Assembly (NCBI GenBank): GCA_021372695.1 | Contig: JAJFTY010000029.1 | Location: 1 to 49,921 of the forward strand | Source: Deltaproteobacteria bacterium | GTDB lineage: Bacteria; Desulfobacterota; Syntrophia; Syntrophales; UBA5619 | Length of the DNA: 49,921 nucleotides | Reading direction: 5' to 3' | Part shown: piece after piece, positions 1 to 7,181 of the stretch | How positions within the stretch are numbered: position 1 is the stretch's first letter | Layout: each line of letters begins with the position of its first letter | Made by a program: the position numbers and the translations under genes | Notes under the pieces: model-generated | The model's input: the letters and a program-made list of their open reading frames with translations, nothing else | Database searches by the model: none | Told to the model about the DNA's origin: nothing

Positions 1-64
1 GGTGGATGGTCCATTTGCGGCCACCGAGCCGCGCGGGCCGGGCCGCGGGAAGAGAGATCGCCAT
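1..64 (-). CDS. ABC transporter permease, UgpE/MalG type (N-terminal fragment)
   Basis: Only the first 21 codons are in the window. The ATG (62-64) shares its A with the TGA stop of the upstream permease (TGATG), so the two genes are translationally coupled. The visible residues are a basic, Ala/Pro-rich cytoplasmic N-terminus (begins MAISLPAARPARLGGRKWT) just before where a first membrane helix would be expected. The order binding protein, first permease, second permease is usual for carbohydrate ABC importers of the Ugp/Mal class, so the second permease is the expected product. The assignment rests mainly on position. Confidence 0.6.
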   Translation of the reverse strand, partial: MAISLPAARPARLGGRKWTIH

Positions 65-945
65 CAGTAGGTCACCCTCCTCTCCGTGTACCTGAACTGC
101 AGGACGGTGAGCACGATGACGAGCGCCATCAGGATCACCGATTGGGCCGCGGAGTAGCCCATCCGGAGATTGACGAAGCCGTCCACGTAGGCCTTGTAGA
201 CCATGATCGTGGTCGTGTCGCCGGGCCCTCCCTGGGTCACCGCGTGGATGATGCCGAAGGTCTCGAAAAAGGAGAAGACCATGTTCATCAGGAAGAGAAA
301 AAAGGTTACGGGCGAAAGCAGCGGAAAGGTGATCGAGCGGAAGAGCGTGAACCCGCCCGCCCCGTCCACCCGGGCCGCCTCGATCACCGATTCGGGGATC
401 GTCTGCAGGCCCGCCAGGAAGAAGGCAACGTTGTAACCCAGATGCGCCCAGGCCGCGGCGAAAATCACCAGCACCATCGCGACCCACCCTTTGAGGAGCC
501 AGTTGAATTCATAGCTCGTCACAAAGGAGAGCAGGTAGGGGAGGAACCCGTAGCTCGGATGGAAGACGAAGAGCCAGATGATGCCCGACACCGGCGGCGC
601 GATCCCGTAGGTCCAGAGGATCGCGGTCCGGTAGAAGGGGAGGCCGCGGATCTTCTGGTTGGCGAGGTTGGCCAGGAAGAGCGAAACGGTCAGCCCCAGG
701 GCCGTGACCCCTAGCGAAAAGAGGAAGGAGTGGGCCACGCTCCGGCCGTATTCCGGGGCCGTGAGGAGATCGGTGAAATTCGTGAGCCCGGCGAAGATCT
801 CCCGGTCGCCGAAGGGGGCGACCTGGAAAAAGGAGAGGCGCAGGGAGTCGAAAGCGGGCCAGAAGAAAAAGACGACGACCACGACCAGCTGCGGGGCGAG
901 GAGCAGGTAGGGAAGCCAGGGGTTCTGGAAGATGCTCCGTTTCAT
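64..945 (-). CDS. Sugar ABC transporter permease, UgpA/MalF type
   Basis: A 293-residue integral membrane subunit of a binding-protein-dependent importer. A hydrophobic helix at about residues 11-31 is followed by five more membrane segments. The cytoplasmic EAA loop, which docks on the ATPase, is visible at about residues 183-205 (IPESVIEAARVDGAGG). The C-terminal stretch (MVYKAYVDGFVNLRMGYSAA) is typical of the UgpA/MalF carbohydrate subfamily. It follows the binding-protein gene by 141 bp, which contain a strong hairpin, and overlaps the next permease by one base. No ATPase gene is in view; it may lie beyond the window edge or be shared with other importers. The substrate cannot be told from sequence; sugars, polyols or glycerol-3-phosphate are usual. 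Confidence 0.9.
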   Translation of the reverse strand: MKRSIFQNPWLPYLLLAPQLVVVVVFFFWPAFDSLRLSFFQVAPFGDREIFAGLTNFTDLLTAPEYGRSVAHSFLFSLGVTALGLTVSLFLANLANQKIRGLPFYRTAILWTYGIAPPVSGIIWLFVFHPSYGFLPYLLSFVTSYEFNWLLKGWVAMVLVIFAAAWAHLGYNVAFFLAGLQTIPESVIEAARVDGAGGFTLFRSITFPLLSPVTFFLFLMNMVFSFFETFGIIHAVTQGGPGDTTTIMVYKAYVDGFVNLRMGYSAAQSVILMALVIVLTVLQFRYTERRVTY

Positions 946-987
946 CGGCCGATCTCCAACCTTTCAGGATGGCTCTACGGGCCCGCA

Positions 988-1027
988 GCCCCGGACCGGG
1001 ACCTTGCCTGAGGCCCCGGTCCGGGGC
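988..1027 (-). repeat. Hairpin between binding-protein and permease genes
   Basis: A perfect 13-bp inverted repeat (988-1000 with 1015-1027, GC-rich) with a 14-nt loop lies between the end of the binding-protein gene and the permease start. No U-tract follows on the minus strand, so it is more likely an mRNA-stabilising or partially terminating stem than a full terminator. Such stems commonly let the binding protein be made in excess over the membrane subunits. Confidence 0.6.
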
Positions 1028-1086
1028 AGACCGGACGCGCTTGGGGTTCAGCTCGGTTCGGCTTACTTGTACATCGAGGCGAACTC

Positions 1087-2379
1087 CTACAGGATCTCGC
1101 CCCCCTTCTTGACGGCGTCGTCGAGCCCCTGCTTGGGCGTCTTCTTTCCGCCGACGATGTTCTCCATCTCGGCTTCGATGTTGTCACGGACCGCCGCGAA
1201 GTTGCCCAGGCGGATCCCCTTGCTGTTCTCCGTGATCTTGCCGCTCATGATCTGGTTGAAGGCGGTCCACATGTCGGGGTTCTTCTGGAAATGGTCCGCC
1301 GGCAGCGCCTTCAGCGCGGCCTTGCTGATCGGGAGATAGCCGGTCTGGGCGTGCCACCAGGCCTGCTGCTCGGGCCTGCCCAGGAATTCGAGGAATTTCG
1401 CCACGCCCTTATACTCTTCGGTCTTGCGCCCCTTCATCACCCAGAGACTGGCGCCACCGATGATGGAGTTGCCCTGGGGGTAGCCGGCCATGCGCGGCAT
1501 CCGGCCCGTGCCCCATTCGAACTTGGCCGTCTTGGCGAGGGTCCCCACGAGCGCCGTCGAGGCGAGGCCGATCGCGGCCTCCCCGTTGATGATGGGCTGA
1601 TCGCCCTTGCTCCCCCGGCCCGAGTAGGTGTAGATCCCCTCGTTCTGCCAACGGGCCAGCATCGTCATCATCTTCAGGCCGAAGGCGCCGTTGATCTTGA
1701 GCTGGGTCGCCAGACCCTTGAAGCCGTTATTCTGGTCGGCAAAGGGCTGGTCGTGCCAGGCATGGGCGTTCTCGACCAGGGCCCAGGAGGGCCACGCTGT
1801 GGTGAAGCCCATCTTGGTGGCGCCGGATTTGACACAGGCCCTGGCGGCCTTTTCGATCTCCTCGTAGGTTTTGGGAGGCGTCGAGGGGTCGAGCCCCGCC
1901 TTCTTGAAGATGGAGCGGTTGTAATAGAGGATGACGGTAGAGGAGTTGAAGGGCATGGAGTAGAGGTTTCCGTCCTTCGAATAGTAGGAGAAGACCACGC
2001 TCAGGAAATCGGCCCAGTCGATCGCGATCCCCTGGTCCCTCATGAGCTGGTAGACGGGATAGATCGCCCCCGAGGAGAGCAGCGTCTGGGTCGCGATCTC
2101 CTGGCCTTGCAACAGGTGGGGTTGGGTCTTGGCCCGGTAGGCCGCGATGGCGGCCGTGAGGGCCTCGGGGTAGCTTCCCTTGTACACGGCCTTGACCTCG
2201 TAGTCGGACTGGCTGCCGTTGAATTTCGTCACGATGTCGTTGACCCGCTCCCCCAGGAATCCGGTATGGGCGTGCCACCACTGGATCTCCGTTTTTGCCG
2301 TTGCCGACGATGGAGCAAGAAGGATGATGAAAAACAGAATCGCCGTGCCGCAGAAGCAAAGACACCCTTTTCGAATCAT
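1087..2379 (-). CDS. Extracellular solute-binding protein, family 1 (UgpB-like)
   Basis: A 430-residue periplasmic binding protein that feeds the downstream permeases. A signal peptide covers about residues 1-28 (basic start, hydrophobic core, cleavage near SSATA-KTE). The mature start (TEIQWWHAHTGFLGERVNDI) is characteristic of the UgpB-like family, as is a Gly/Trp-rich C-terminal third. A good Shine-Dalgarno (GGAGG) precedes the ATG by about 6 nt. Oddity: the frame stops at an amber codon (1087-1089), yet seven further in-frame codons (EFASMYK) run to a TAA at 1063-1065. Reading through would give an ending ...GGEIL-x-EFASMYK, like the usual C-terminus of this family. A recent CAG-to-TAG change that trims the last helix is the simplest explanation. 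The protein is probably still functional. Confidence 0.92.
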   Translation of the reverse strand: MIRKGCLCFCGTAILFFIILLAPSSATAKTEIQWWHAHTGFLGERVNDIVTKFNGSQSDYEVKAVYKGSYPEALTAAIAAYRAKTQPHLLQGQEIATQTLLSSGAIYPVYQLMRDQGIAIDWADFLSVVFSYYSKDGNLYSMPFNSSTVILYYNRSIFKKAGLDPSTPPKTYEEIEKAARACVKSGATKMGFTTAWPSWALVENAHAWHDQPFADQNNGFKGLATQLKINGAFGLKMMTMLARWQNEGIYTYSGRGSKGDQPIINGEAAIGLASTALVGTLAKTAKFEWGTGRMPRMAGYPQGNSIIGGASLWVMKGRKTEEYKGVAKFLEFLGRPEQQAWWHAQTGYLPISKAALKALPADHFQKNPDMWTAFNQIMSGKITENSKGIRLGNFAAVRDNIEAEMENIVGGKKTPKQGLDDAVKKGGEIL

Positions 2380-2807
2380 TGCGCCACCTCCTCATATTTT
2401 GATCGGAAGAACCCCGTTCGATGCGGCCGGAAAGCTTCTGTCTCACCTCTTTCCCACCTTTTCATGTTTTTCCGGGCCGGGGGCCGCCCTCGGTCTTCGC
2501 GGCCGATTATGCACCATGTTGTGGCGGAAAAAAAGAGTTATTTATCAGGCTGTTGAAAAACGCTCATCTGCGCGTTTCCCTCCCTTCGACAGACTCCGGG
2601 CAGGCTATTTTCGTGTCACGGTGAGCTTGTCGAACCGTCGGGGGCCTTGCGTCTGAGCATCCCGTATCCGGTGCGGGAGAAGCTTTTGAACAGTCCGAGT
2701 GCGGTGGTGGCCTCCTACGGGGCGCGTTCCAGTGAATCGCGTCCGAAATCGCCGGGGTTGAATTTCCCCGCCGGATGTGATAGCGGGAAGCGCCGAAAGG
2801 AGACGCC
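2380..2807. other. Divergent intergenic region (428 bp)
   Basis: This lies between the minus-strand binding-protein gene and the plus-strand CoA ligase. It must hold both promoters, but I could not pick out convincing -35/-10 pairs. It contains the MITE-like repeat at 2550-2693. No coding sequence is supported. Confidence 0.5.
2550..2693. repeat. MITE-like interspersed repeat with internal hairpin
   Basis: The outer ends are an imperfect inverted repeat: CTGTTGAAAAA (2550-2560) and CTTTTGAACAG (2683-2693). Inside, TTCGACAGACTC (2585-2596) pairs with GAGCTTGTCGAA (2623-2634) with two mismatches. Ends of the form CTGTTGAAAAACG...TTTTTGAACAG are recalled from repeated intergenic elements of deltaproteobacterial genomes; that recollection was not checked by search. 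There is no transposase, so it would be non-autonomous. Confidence 0.55.
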
Positions 2808-4097
2808 ATGAACCGAAGATTCATGCCCGCATTCAAGACGAAAGAGGAGTTGGCCGCAATTCAACTGGCCGGCATGCAGTGGACCGTCCGCCATGCCTTT
2901 GAAGGGTCTCCCTTCTACCGTCGCAGGCTGACCGAAGCCGGCGTCAGCCCGGAGCAGATCCGCAGCCTCGACGACCTCAAACGACTCCCCTTCGTCACGG
3001 CCCAGGACCTCCAGGCGAACTACCCCTGGCCGCTGCTCTCCGTGCCGATGGACCGGATCGTCCGCCTTCACGCCTCCACGGGAACCACGGGCAAACGGAA
3101 AGTCCTCGTCTACACTGAGAAGGATATCGACGACTGGGCCAACATGTTCGCCCGCTGCTACGAGACCGCGGAGCTCTCCCGCGCGGACCGGGTCCAGATC
3201 TGCGTCGGCTACGGCGTCTGGACCGCGGGCGTCGGCTTTCAGCTCGGGTGCGAGCGGTTCGGTGCCCTGGCGATCCCGGCCGGTCCGGGAAACATCGACC
3301 TCCAGATCCAGTTTCTCGTCGATTTCCAGACCACGGTCCTCTGCTGCACCGCCTCGATGGCGCTCTTGCTCGCGGAAGAGATCGACAAGCGCGGCCTGCG
3401 CAGCCAGATCCACGTGAAGAAGGTGATCTTCGGCGCCGAGCGGTCGAGCGACGCCATGCGCGCCAAGGTGAAGGCGCTCACCGGCGCCGACCACATCTTC
3501 GACATCCCAGGCCTGACCGAGCTCTACGGCCCGGGTACGGGCCTCGACTGCCCGTTCCACACCGGGATCCACTACTGGGCGGACTACTACATCCTGGAGA
3601 TCCTGAACCCCGACACGCTCGAACCGGTTGCCGAAGGCGAGGTGGGCGAGATGGTCTACACGACGCTCCGCAAGGAGGGTGCGCCCCTCATCCGCTACCG
3701 CTCACGCGACCTGACCCGGGCGATCCCCGGCGCATGCCCATGCGGCTCGCCGTTGCCGCGCCACGACCGAATCGTGGGCCGCTCCGACGACATGTTCATC
3801 GTCCGCGGGGTGAACATCTATCCGAGCCACATCGATGAGATCCTCTCCCGCGAGAAGGGGGTCGGCAGTGAATTCCAGATCCATCTCGACCACTATGAGG
3901 ACGGCAAGGACTACATGGTGCTCAAGGTGGAACGGGAAGACGGGGGAGCGCCCGAGGGCGATGCCCCGCTCGCCGCGCACATCGAACGCGCCATCCGCAA
4001 AGAGACGCTCGTCAGCGGCAAGGTCGAAGTGGTGGACTACCGGAGCCTTCCCCGGACCGAACGTAAGGCCAAGCGGGTCTTCGACCACCGAACCTAG
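2808..4097 (+). CDS. paaK: Phenylacetate-CoA ligase family (arylacetate-CoA ligase)
   Basis: An AMP-forming ligase of 429 residues, the usual PaaK length, expected to activate phenylacetate or another arylacetate to its CoA thioester. The ATP-binding P-loop (STGTTGK) is at residues 90-96, the second adenylate motif (GLTELYGPG) at 235-243, the YRSRDL motif near 297 and the mobile C-terminal domain hinge (GRSDDMFIVRGVNIYPS) near 325-341. CPCGS near 311 is shared with this family. A Shine-Dalgarno AGGAG precedes the ATG. The next genes are iorA and iorB, which interconvert arylpyruvates and arylacyl-CoAs, so the ligase product is an IOR substrate in the reductive direction or its product in the oxidative one. 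A stem at 4106-4137 and the iorA attenuator separate them. Confidence 0.9.
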   Translation: MNRRFMPAFKTKEELAAIQLAGMQWTVRHAFEGSPFYRRRLTEAGVSPEQIRSLDDLKRLPFVTAQDLQANYPWPLLSVPMDRIVRLHASTGTTGKRKVLVYTEKDIDDWANMFARCYETAELSRADRVQICVGYGVWTAGVGFQLGCERFGALAIPAGPGNIDLQIQFLVDFQTTVLCCTASMALLLAEEIDKRGLRSQIHVKKVIFGAERSSDAMRAKVKALTGADHIFDIPGLTELYGPGTGLDCPFHTGIHYWADYYILEILNPDTLEPVAEGEVGEMVYTTLRKEGAPLIRYRSRDLTRAIPGACPCGSPLPRHDRIVGRSDDMFIVRGVNIYPSHIDEILSREKGVGSEFQIHLDHYEDGKDYMVLKVEREDGGAPEGDAPLAAHIERAIRKETLVSGKVEVVDYRSLPRTERKAKRVFDHRT

Positions 4098-4105
4098 GAA
4101 CGACG

Positions 4106-4137
4106 GCGGTGCAAATCCGGGATGCTTCCGGCACCGC
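4106..4137 (+). other. Hairpin after paaK
   Basis: A two-part stem: GCGGTGC (4106-4112) with GCACCGC (4131-4137), overlapping an inner CCGG/CCGG stem (4117-4120 with 4128-4131). No T-run follows. It may protect the 3' end of paaK mRNA, or mark the start of the iorAB leader. Confidence 0.4.
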
Positions 4138-4212
4138 GGCGCAACGCACAGAAAAAAACGGCTTGCATTTCAGCGCCGGATTGTGTAGGGAAACTGTCCT
4201 CAGGTGATTTTT

Positions 4213-4287
4213 ATGAAACAGTTGATCCGCATGTCGAACCTCTGGTGGTGGCGCAGCTCATATAACGGGAGCGGGGTGCGGGTCTAA
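4213..4287 (+). CDS. Trp-rich leader peptide of iorAB
   Basis: A 24-codon reading frame, MKQLIRMSNLWWWRSSYNGS followed by GVRV and TAA. It has a Shine-Dalgarno (AGGTG, 4202-4206) placed correctly before its ATG. Codons 11-13 (4243-4251) are three consecutive TGG. Tryptophan is the rarest amino acid, and WWWR-type clusters are the hallmark of trp-operon leader peptides. The frame ends 20 nt before an intrinsic terminator (4308-4345) that itself lies just before iorA. The role would be to sense charged tRNA-Trp by ribosome stalling. Too short for routine gene callers. Expression is not shown, but the codon run, ribosome site and terminator together make chance unlikely. Confidence 0.85.
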   Translation: MKQLIRMSNLWWWRSSYNGSGVRV

Positions 4288-4345
4288 GCGTATCGGGGTT
4301 TCAAACCAAAAAGGCCATGGGCGCACAACCCATGGCCTTTTTTTT
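4252..4345 (+). promoter_or_regulatory. Putative tryptophan transcription attenuator before iorA
   Basis: Mutually exclusive pairings can be drawn by eye. Segments 1:2: CGCAGCTC (4252-4259), right after the Trp codons, pairs with GAGC (4269-4272) and TGCG (4277-4280) across a GGGG bulge. Segments 2:3: GGGGTGCG (4273-4280) pairs with CGCAC (4322-4326) plus CCC (4329-4331) across an AA bulge. That would break the terminator stem. Segments 3:4 form the terminator at 4308-4345. A ribosome stalled on the Trp codons would cover segment 1, free segment 2 and favour read-through, so low charged tRNA-Trp would raise iorAB expression. Folding was not computed; the pairing scheme is inference from visible complementarity. 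Confidence 0.75.
4308..4345 (+). terminator. Intrinsic terminator of the iorAB leader
   Basis: A perfect stem: AAAAAGGCCATGGG (4308-4321) with CCCATGGCC plus T residues (4329-4342), loop CGCACAA, followed by a run of eight T (4338-4345). It lies 17 bp before the iorA ATG, so it can only serve as an attenuator, or as a terminator that isolates iorA from paaK. Confidence 0.92.
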
Positions 4346-4362
4346 GAATCAAGGGCGGGAAG

Positions 4363-6195
4363 ATGAGTCATCGTACGGAACAGAGGATCCTGATGGGCAA
4401 CGAGGCGATCGGCCGCGGCCTCGTCGAAGAGGGGTGCACGCTGGCGGCCGCCTACCCCGGGACGCCCGCCTCGGAGATTCTCTCCGCGGTCGTCGCCTTT
4501 GCCAAGGAAACCGGCTCCCCGCTCCACGCGGAGTGGTCGGTCAACGAGAAGGTCGCCTGCGAGACGGCGCTCGCCAATTCGATGGCGGGGCGGCGTTCGG
4601 CGGTGGCGATGAAGCAGGTGGGGCTGAACGTCGCGGCCGACCCCTTCACCCGCGCGGCCTACCTGGGGGTCAAGGGCGGCTTCATCCTGATCGCGGCCGA
4701 TGATCCCGGTCCCCACAGCTCCCAGACGGAGCAGGACAGCCGCCTCTTTGCCCATTTCGCCAAGGCGCCGGTCTTCGACCCGGCCTCGCCCCGGGAGGCG
4801 CGCGAGATGGTGGGCGAGGCCTTCGCGCTTTCGGAGAAGTACGAGATTCCGGTCGTGCTGCGGCCCACGACCCGAGTCTGCCATGCCCGGCAGAACGTCG
4901 CCTGCCGCCCCCCGCAGCTCCAGGAGCAGAAGGCCCATTTCGAGAAGAACCCCGGCCGGTGGGTGGCGACCCCGCAGTTCCTCACCGAACTACACCGCCT
5001 CCTGAACGAGAAGCTGGACCGGATCGCCGACGAGACCGCTTTCCGTCCCACGCTTCTGCCCGGCGGCGGAGAGAGGCCGCGCGCCTGCGTCGTCGCCTCG
5101 GGCGTGGCTTTCGCCCACGCCTCGGAACTTCTCGCCGACCTGGGGCCGGCGGGGAAGGTCGACCTCTTCCAGGTCCGTCTCGCCTACCCGCTCCACAAGC
5201 CGTTCATCGAAGAGATCCGGGAGCGCTATGACCGGGTCCTCGTCCTGGAGGAGACGGATGCCGTGATCGAGATGCAGCTTGGCGGCTGCCGGATCGGCGG
5301 ACGCGGGTCCGGCGACGTTCCCCGGCAGGGCGAACTGACCCCGGACCTCATTGAGGGGATCCTCCAGAAATTTCTCGACCTGCCCGCGACACCGCCCGTG
5401 ACCGCCGCGAAGAAGGGGATCCGCCCGTCGCTCTGCGCGGGGTGCGGCCACCGGGCCGCCTTCTATGCGATCCGCAATACCTTCCCCAAGGGCATCTTCC
5501 CGAGCGACATCGGCTGCTACACCCTGGGGATGAACTTCGGCGCCGTGGACACCTGCCACTGCATGGGCGCCTGCATCGGCCAGGGGGCGGGTTTCTACCA
5601 CGCCTATGCGGCCCAAGGGGGCGATTTCCCGACGATTGTCGTCACGATCGGGGACTCCACCTTTTTCCACGCGGGGATTCCGGGTCTGATCAACGCGGTC
5701 TTCCAGGGGGCGCGCTTCATCCTGGTCATCCTCGACAATGCCACGACCGCCATGACCGGCCACCAGCCGACCCCGCAGCTCGGCATCCATGCGGACGGGA
5801 GTGCCGGCAGGAAGGTCCTCATCCCCGACCTCGTCCGGGCCTGCGGCATCCGCCACCTCCGGGAGATCGACCCCTACGACGTCGCAGCCTTCACCGCGGC
5901 GCTCAAGGAGGCGGACGCCTTCATCCGGTCAGTCGAAGGCGACATCGCGGTCCTGATCGCCAAGCACCCCTGCATCGTGGACCGGGCGGCGCAGCGGGGC
6001 CAAGCAGTCTTCGCGATGGAGATCACGGAGGAGTGCGTCGGATGTCGGGCCTGCATCGACGATTTCGAGTGCCCCGCGATCCTGTTCGACGAAGCGGAAA
6101 GCCGGACCCGGATCGATCCGAACCGCTGCATCGGCTGCGGGGTGTGCGTGCAGGTCTGCCCCGCAGGCGCCATCCGCGCGGAGGTGAAGTCATGA
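4363..6195 (+). CDS. iorA: Indolepyruvate:ferredoxin oxidoreductase, alpha subunit
   Basis: The 610-residue thiamine-diphosphate subunit. It converts an arylpyruvate (indole-, phenyl- or hydroxyphenylpyruvate) plus CoA to arylacetyl-CoA, CO2 and reduced ferredoxin, reversibly. The N-terminal MGNEAIGRGL and YPGTPASEI motifs belong to the pyrimidine domain. The TPP-binding GDS (residues 430-432) with the following NAT (about 454-456) belongs to the pyrophosphate domain. Two 4Fe-4S motifs lie at the C-terminus (CVGCRAC from 558, CIGCGVC from 589). Full family length. The ATG follows a GGGCGGGAAG ribosome site; a second ATG ten codons later also has an AGAGGA site. It overlaps iorB by four bases (ATGA). 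The upstream Trp leader and terminator predict control by charged tRNA-Trp. Confidence 0.96.
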   Translation: MSHRTEQRILMGNEAIGRGLVEEGCTLAAAYPGTPASEILSAVVAFAKETGSPLHAEWSVNEKVACETALANSMAGRRSAVAMKQVGLNVAADPFTRAAYLGVKGGFILIAADDPGPHSSQTEQDSRLFAHFAKAPVFDPASPREAREMVGEAFALSEKYEIPVVLRPTTRVCHARQNVACRPPQLQEQKAHFEKNPGRWVATPQFLTELHRLLNEKLDRIADETAFRPTLLPGGGERPRACVVASGVAFAHASELLADLGPAGKVDLFQVRLAYPLHKPFIEEIRERYDRVLVLEETDAVIEMQLGGCRIGGRGSGDVPRQGELTPDLIEGILQKFLDLPATPPVTAAKKGIRPSLCAGCGHRAAFYAIRNTFPKGIFPSDIGCYTLGMNFGAVDTCHCMGACIGQGAGFYHAYAAQGGDFPTIVVTIGDSTFFHAGIPGLINAVFQGARFILVILDNATTAMTGHQPTPQLGIHADGSAGRKVLIPDLVRACGIRHLREIDPYDVAAFTAALKEADAFIRSVEGDIAVLIAKHPCIVDRAAQRGQAVFAMEITEECVGCRACIDDFECPAILFDEAESRTRIDPNRCIGCGVCVQVCPAGAIRAEVKS

Positions 6196-6698
6196 GGCAG
6201 CAGATTGTGGTCAGCGGCATCGGCGGCCAGGGGGTCCTCTTCGTGACGCGGATCCTCGCGGAGGCGGCCATCGAAAAGGGGCTGGAGGTTCTGACCTCGG
6301 AGACGCACGGAATGGCGATGCGCGGCGGGACGGTGATCTCCCACGTGAAGGTCGGCTCCTTCACGAGCCCCCTCATCCGGGCCGGGCAGGCCGACATCGG
6401 CCTCTTCCTCCACGCGGGCAATCTGGAGGTCCATCGGGGGTTCCTGAAGTCCGGGGGGCTGATTTACATGAACGCGGCCCAAAGCGGAGGAGGCGAGGCG
6501 ATCGATGCGACCCGCATCGCCCGTGCACACGGATCGCTCGTCATCGCGAACCTGGTGCTTCTGGGGTTTGCCGTCCGCGGGGGCGGGCTCTTCTGCGACG
6601 CGGCAACCTGTGAGGCGGTCCTGACGCGGATCTCCTCCCCCAAGCAGCTCGACCTGAACCTGGAAGGGTTTCGTCTGGGGCTCGCCTATCAGCCTTGA
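6192..6698 (+). CDS. iorB: Indolepyruvate:ferredoxin oxidoreductase, beta subunit
   Basis: The 168-residue gamma-type partner of IorA. The start (QIVVSGIGGQGVLFVTRILAE) and the segment SETHGMAMRGGTVISHVKVG are diagnostic of the pyruvate/ketoisovalerate oxidoreductase gamma domain found in IorB. The ATG overlaps the iorA stop (ATGA), so the subunits are coupled. It is slightly shorter than many IorB proteins (about 190 residues) but has both ends of the domain. A small stem (6710-6724) and a stronger terminator-like stem (6904-6929) follow. Confidence 0.93.
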   Translation: MRQQIVVSGIGGQGVLFVTRILAEAAIEKGLEVLTSETHGMAMRGGTVISHVKVGSFTSPLIRAGQADIGLFLHAGNLEVHRGFLKSGGLIYMNAAQSGGGEAIDATRIARAHGSLVIANLVLLGFAVRGGGLFCDAATCEAVLTRISSPKQLDLNLEGFRLGLAYQP

Positions 6699-6903
6699 GG
6701 ACAGGCAGGGGCCGGTTTCCGGCCTTCGCCAGGACGCTGTAGCTTTTTCGCTGTCTCCACTGGACTGTTGCGAGATTTGCGCGTTTTTCGCGGACGGGCG
6801 GGGACGGTTTCGCGAGGGGCGCATTGGACCGGGAGCGCATCCCCGATTCCCGCCTTCTGGTGGGATGAGGGGCGCAATTAATAAAAGGCGGCTTCCTTGC
6901 CGG

Positions 6904-6929
6904 GAAGACCCGCCCTTGAGCGGGGCTTC
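6904..6929 (+). terminator. Probable terminator of the iorAB operon
   Basis: The stem is GAAG-CCCGC with GCGGG-CTTC (one unpaired base on each arm), loop CCTTGA. It is followed by ATATTTTTCC, a moderate T-rich tail. A second small stem sits nearer iorB at 6710-6724. Confidence 0.5.
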
Positions 6930-6969
6930 ATATTTTTCCGGGCTACCGTGCCGCCGCAGTGAAGCGCCC

Positions 6970-7017
6970 GCCGGGAAACATGTTTGAGCGCCTTCAGGCG
7001 CGAGTTGGTTTCCCGGC
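6970..7017. repeat. Two-tier palindrome, possible repeat element
   Basis: The outer arms GCCGGGAAAC (6970-6979) and GTTTCCCGGC (7008-7017) are perfect 10-bp complements. The inner arms GCGCC (6988-6992) and GGCGC (6997-7001) close on a TTCA loop, with TTTGA opposing GAGTTG between them. The cruciform is about 48 nt. No T-tract follows. Function unknown; a REP-like element or RNA-stabilising structure is possible. Confidence 0.6.
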
Positions 7018-7181
7018 AGCGAAACGAGGACGTGCATGGTCGGAAAAAGGTCCGCGCCCCGGCGAAGACCGTTCACGACCGGCCCCGCTAATCCATGATC
7101 TGGTTCCATTGGAAAGTAAAGAGACGGGCGAACTGAAATTCGGATCCCGAGACCTGACCCTCGAATCAAAGGAGGCGAAAG

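Larger units (their letters stand above)
6699..7181. other. Intergenic region iorB-dctP (483 bp)
   Basis: No coding sequence is supported. It holds a GGCCGG-TTT-CCGGCC stem (6710-6724), a terminator-like stem (6904-6929), a long two-tier palindrome (6970-7017) and presumably the promoter of the TRAP operon. Confidence 0.5.

Noticed and set aside
1087..1089. Pyrrolysine or programmed read-through at the TAG
   Set aside because: There is no recognisable insertion element and no reason for Pyl in a sugar-binding protein. A nonsense change near the end is simpler.
4106..4150. Resemblance to part of a cobalamin riboswitch (GGTGCAAATCCGGG...GCGCAACGC)
   Set aside because: Only a short stretch is alike. 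The B12 box and the remaining stems are missing, and the neighbouring genes have no B12 link. A simple hairpin explains it.
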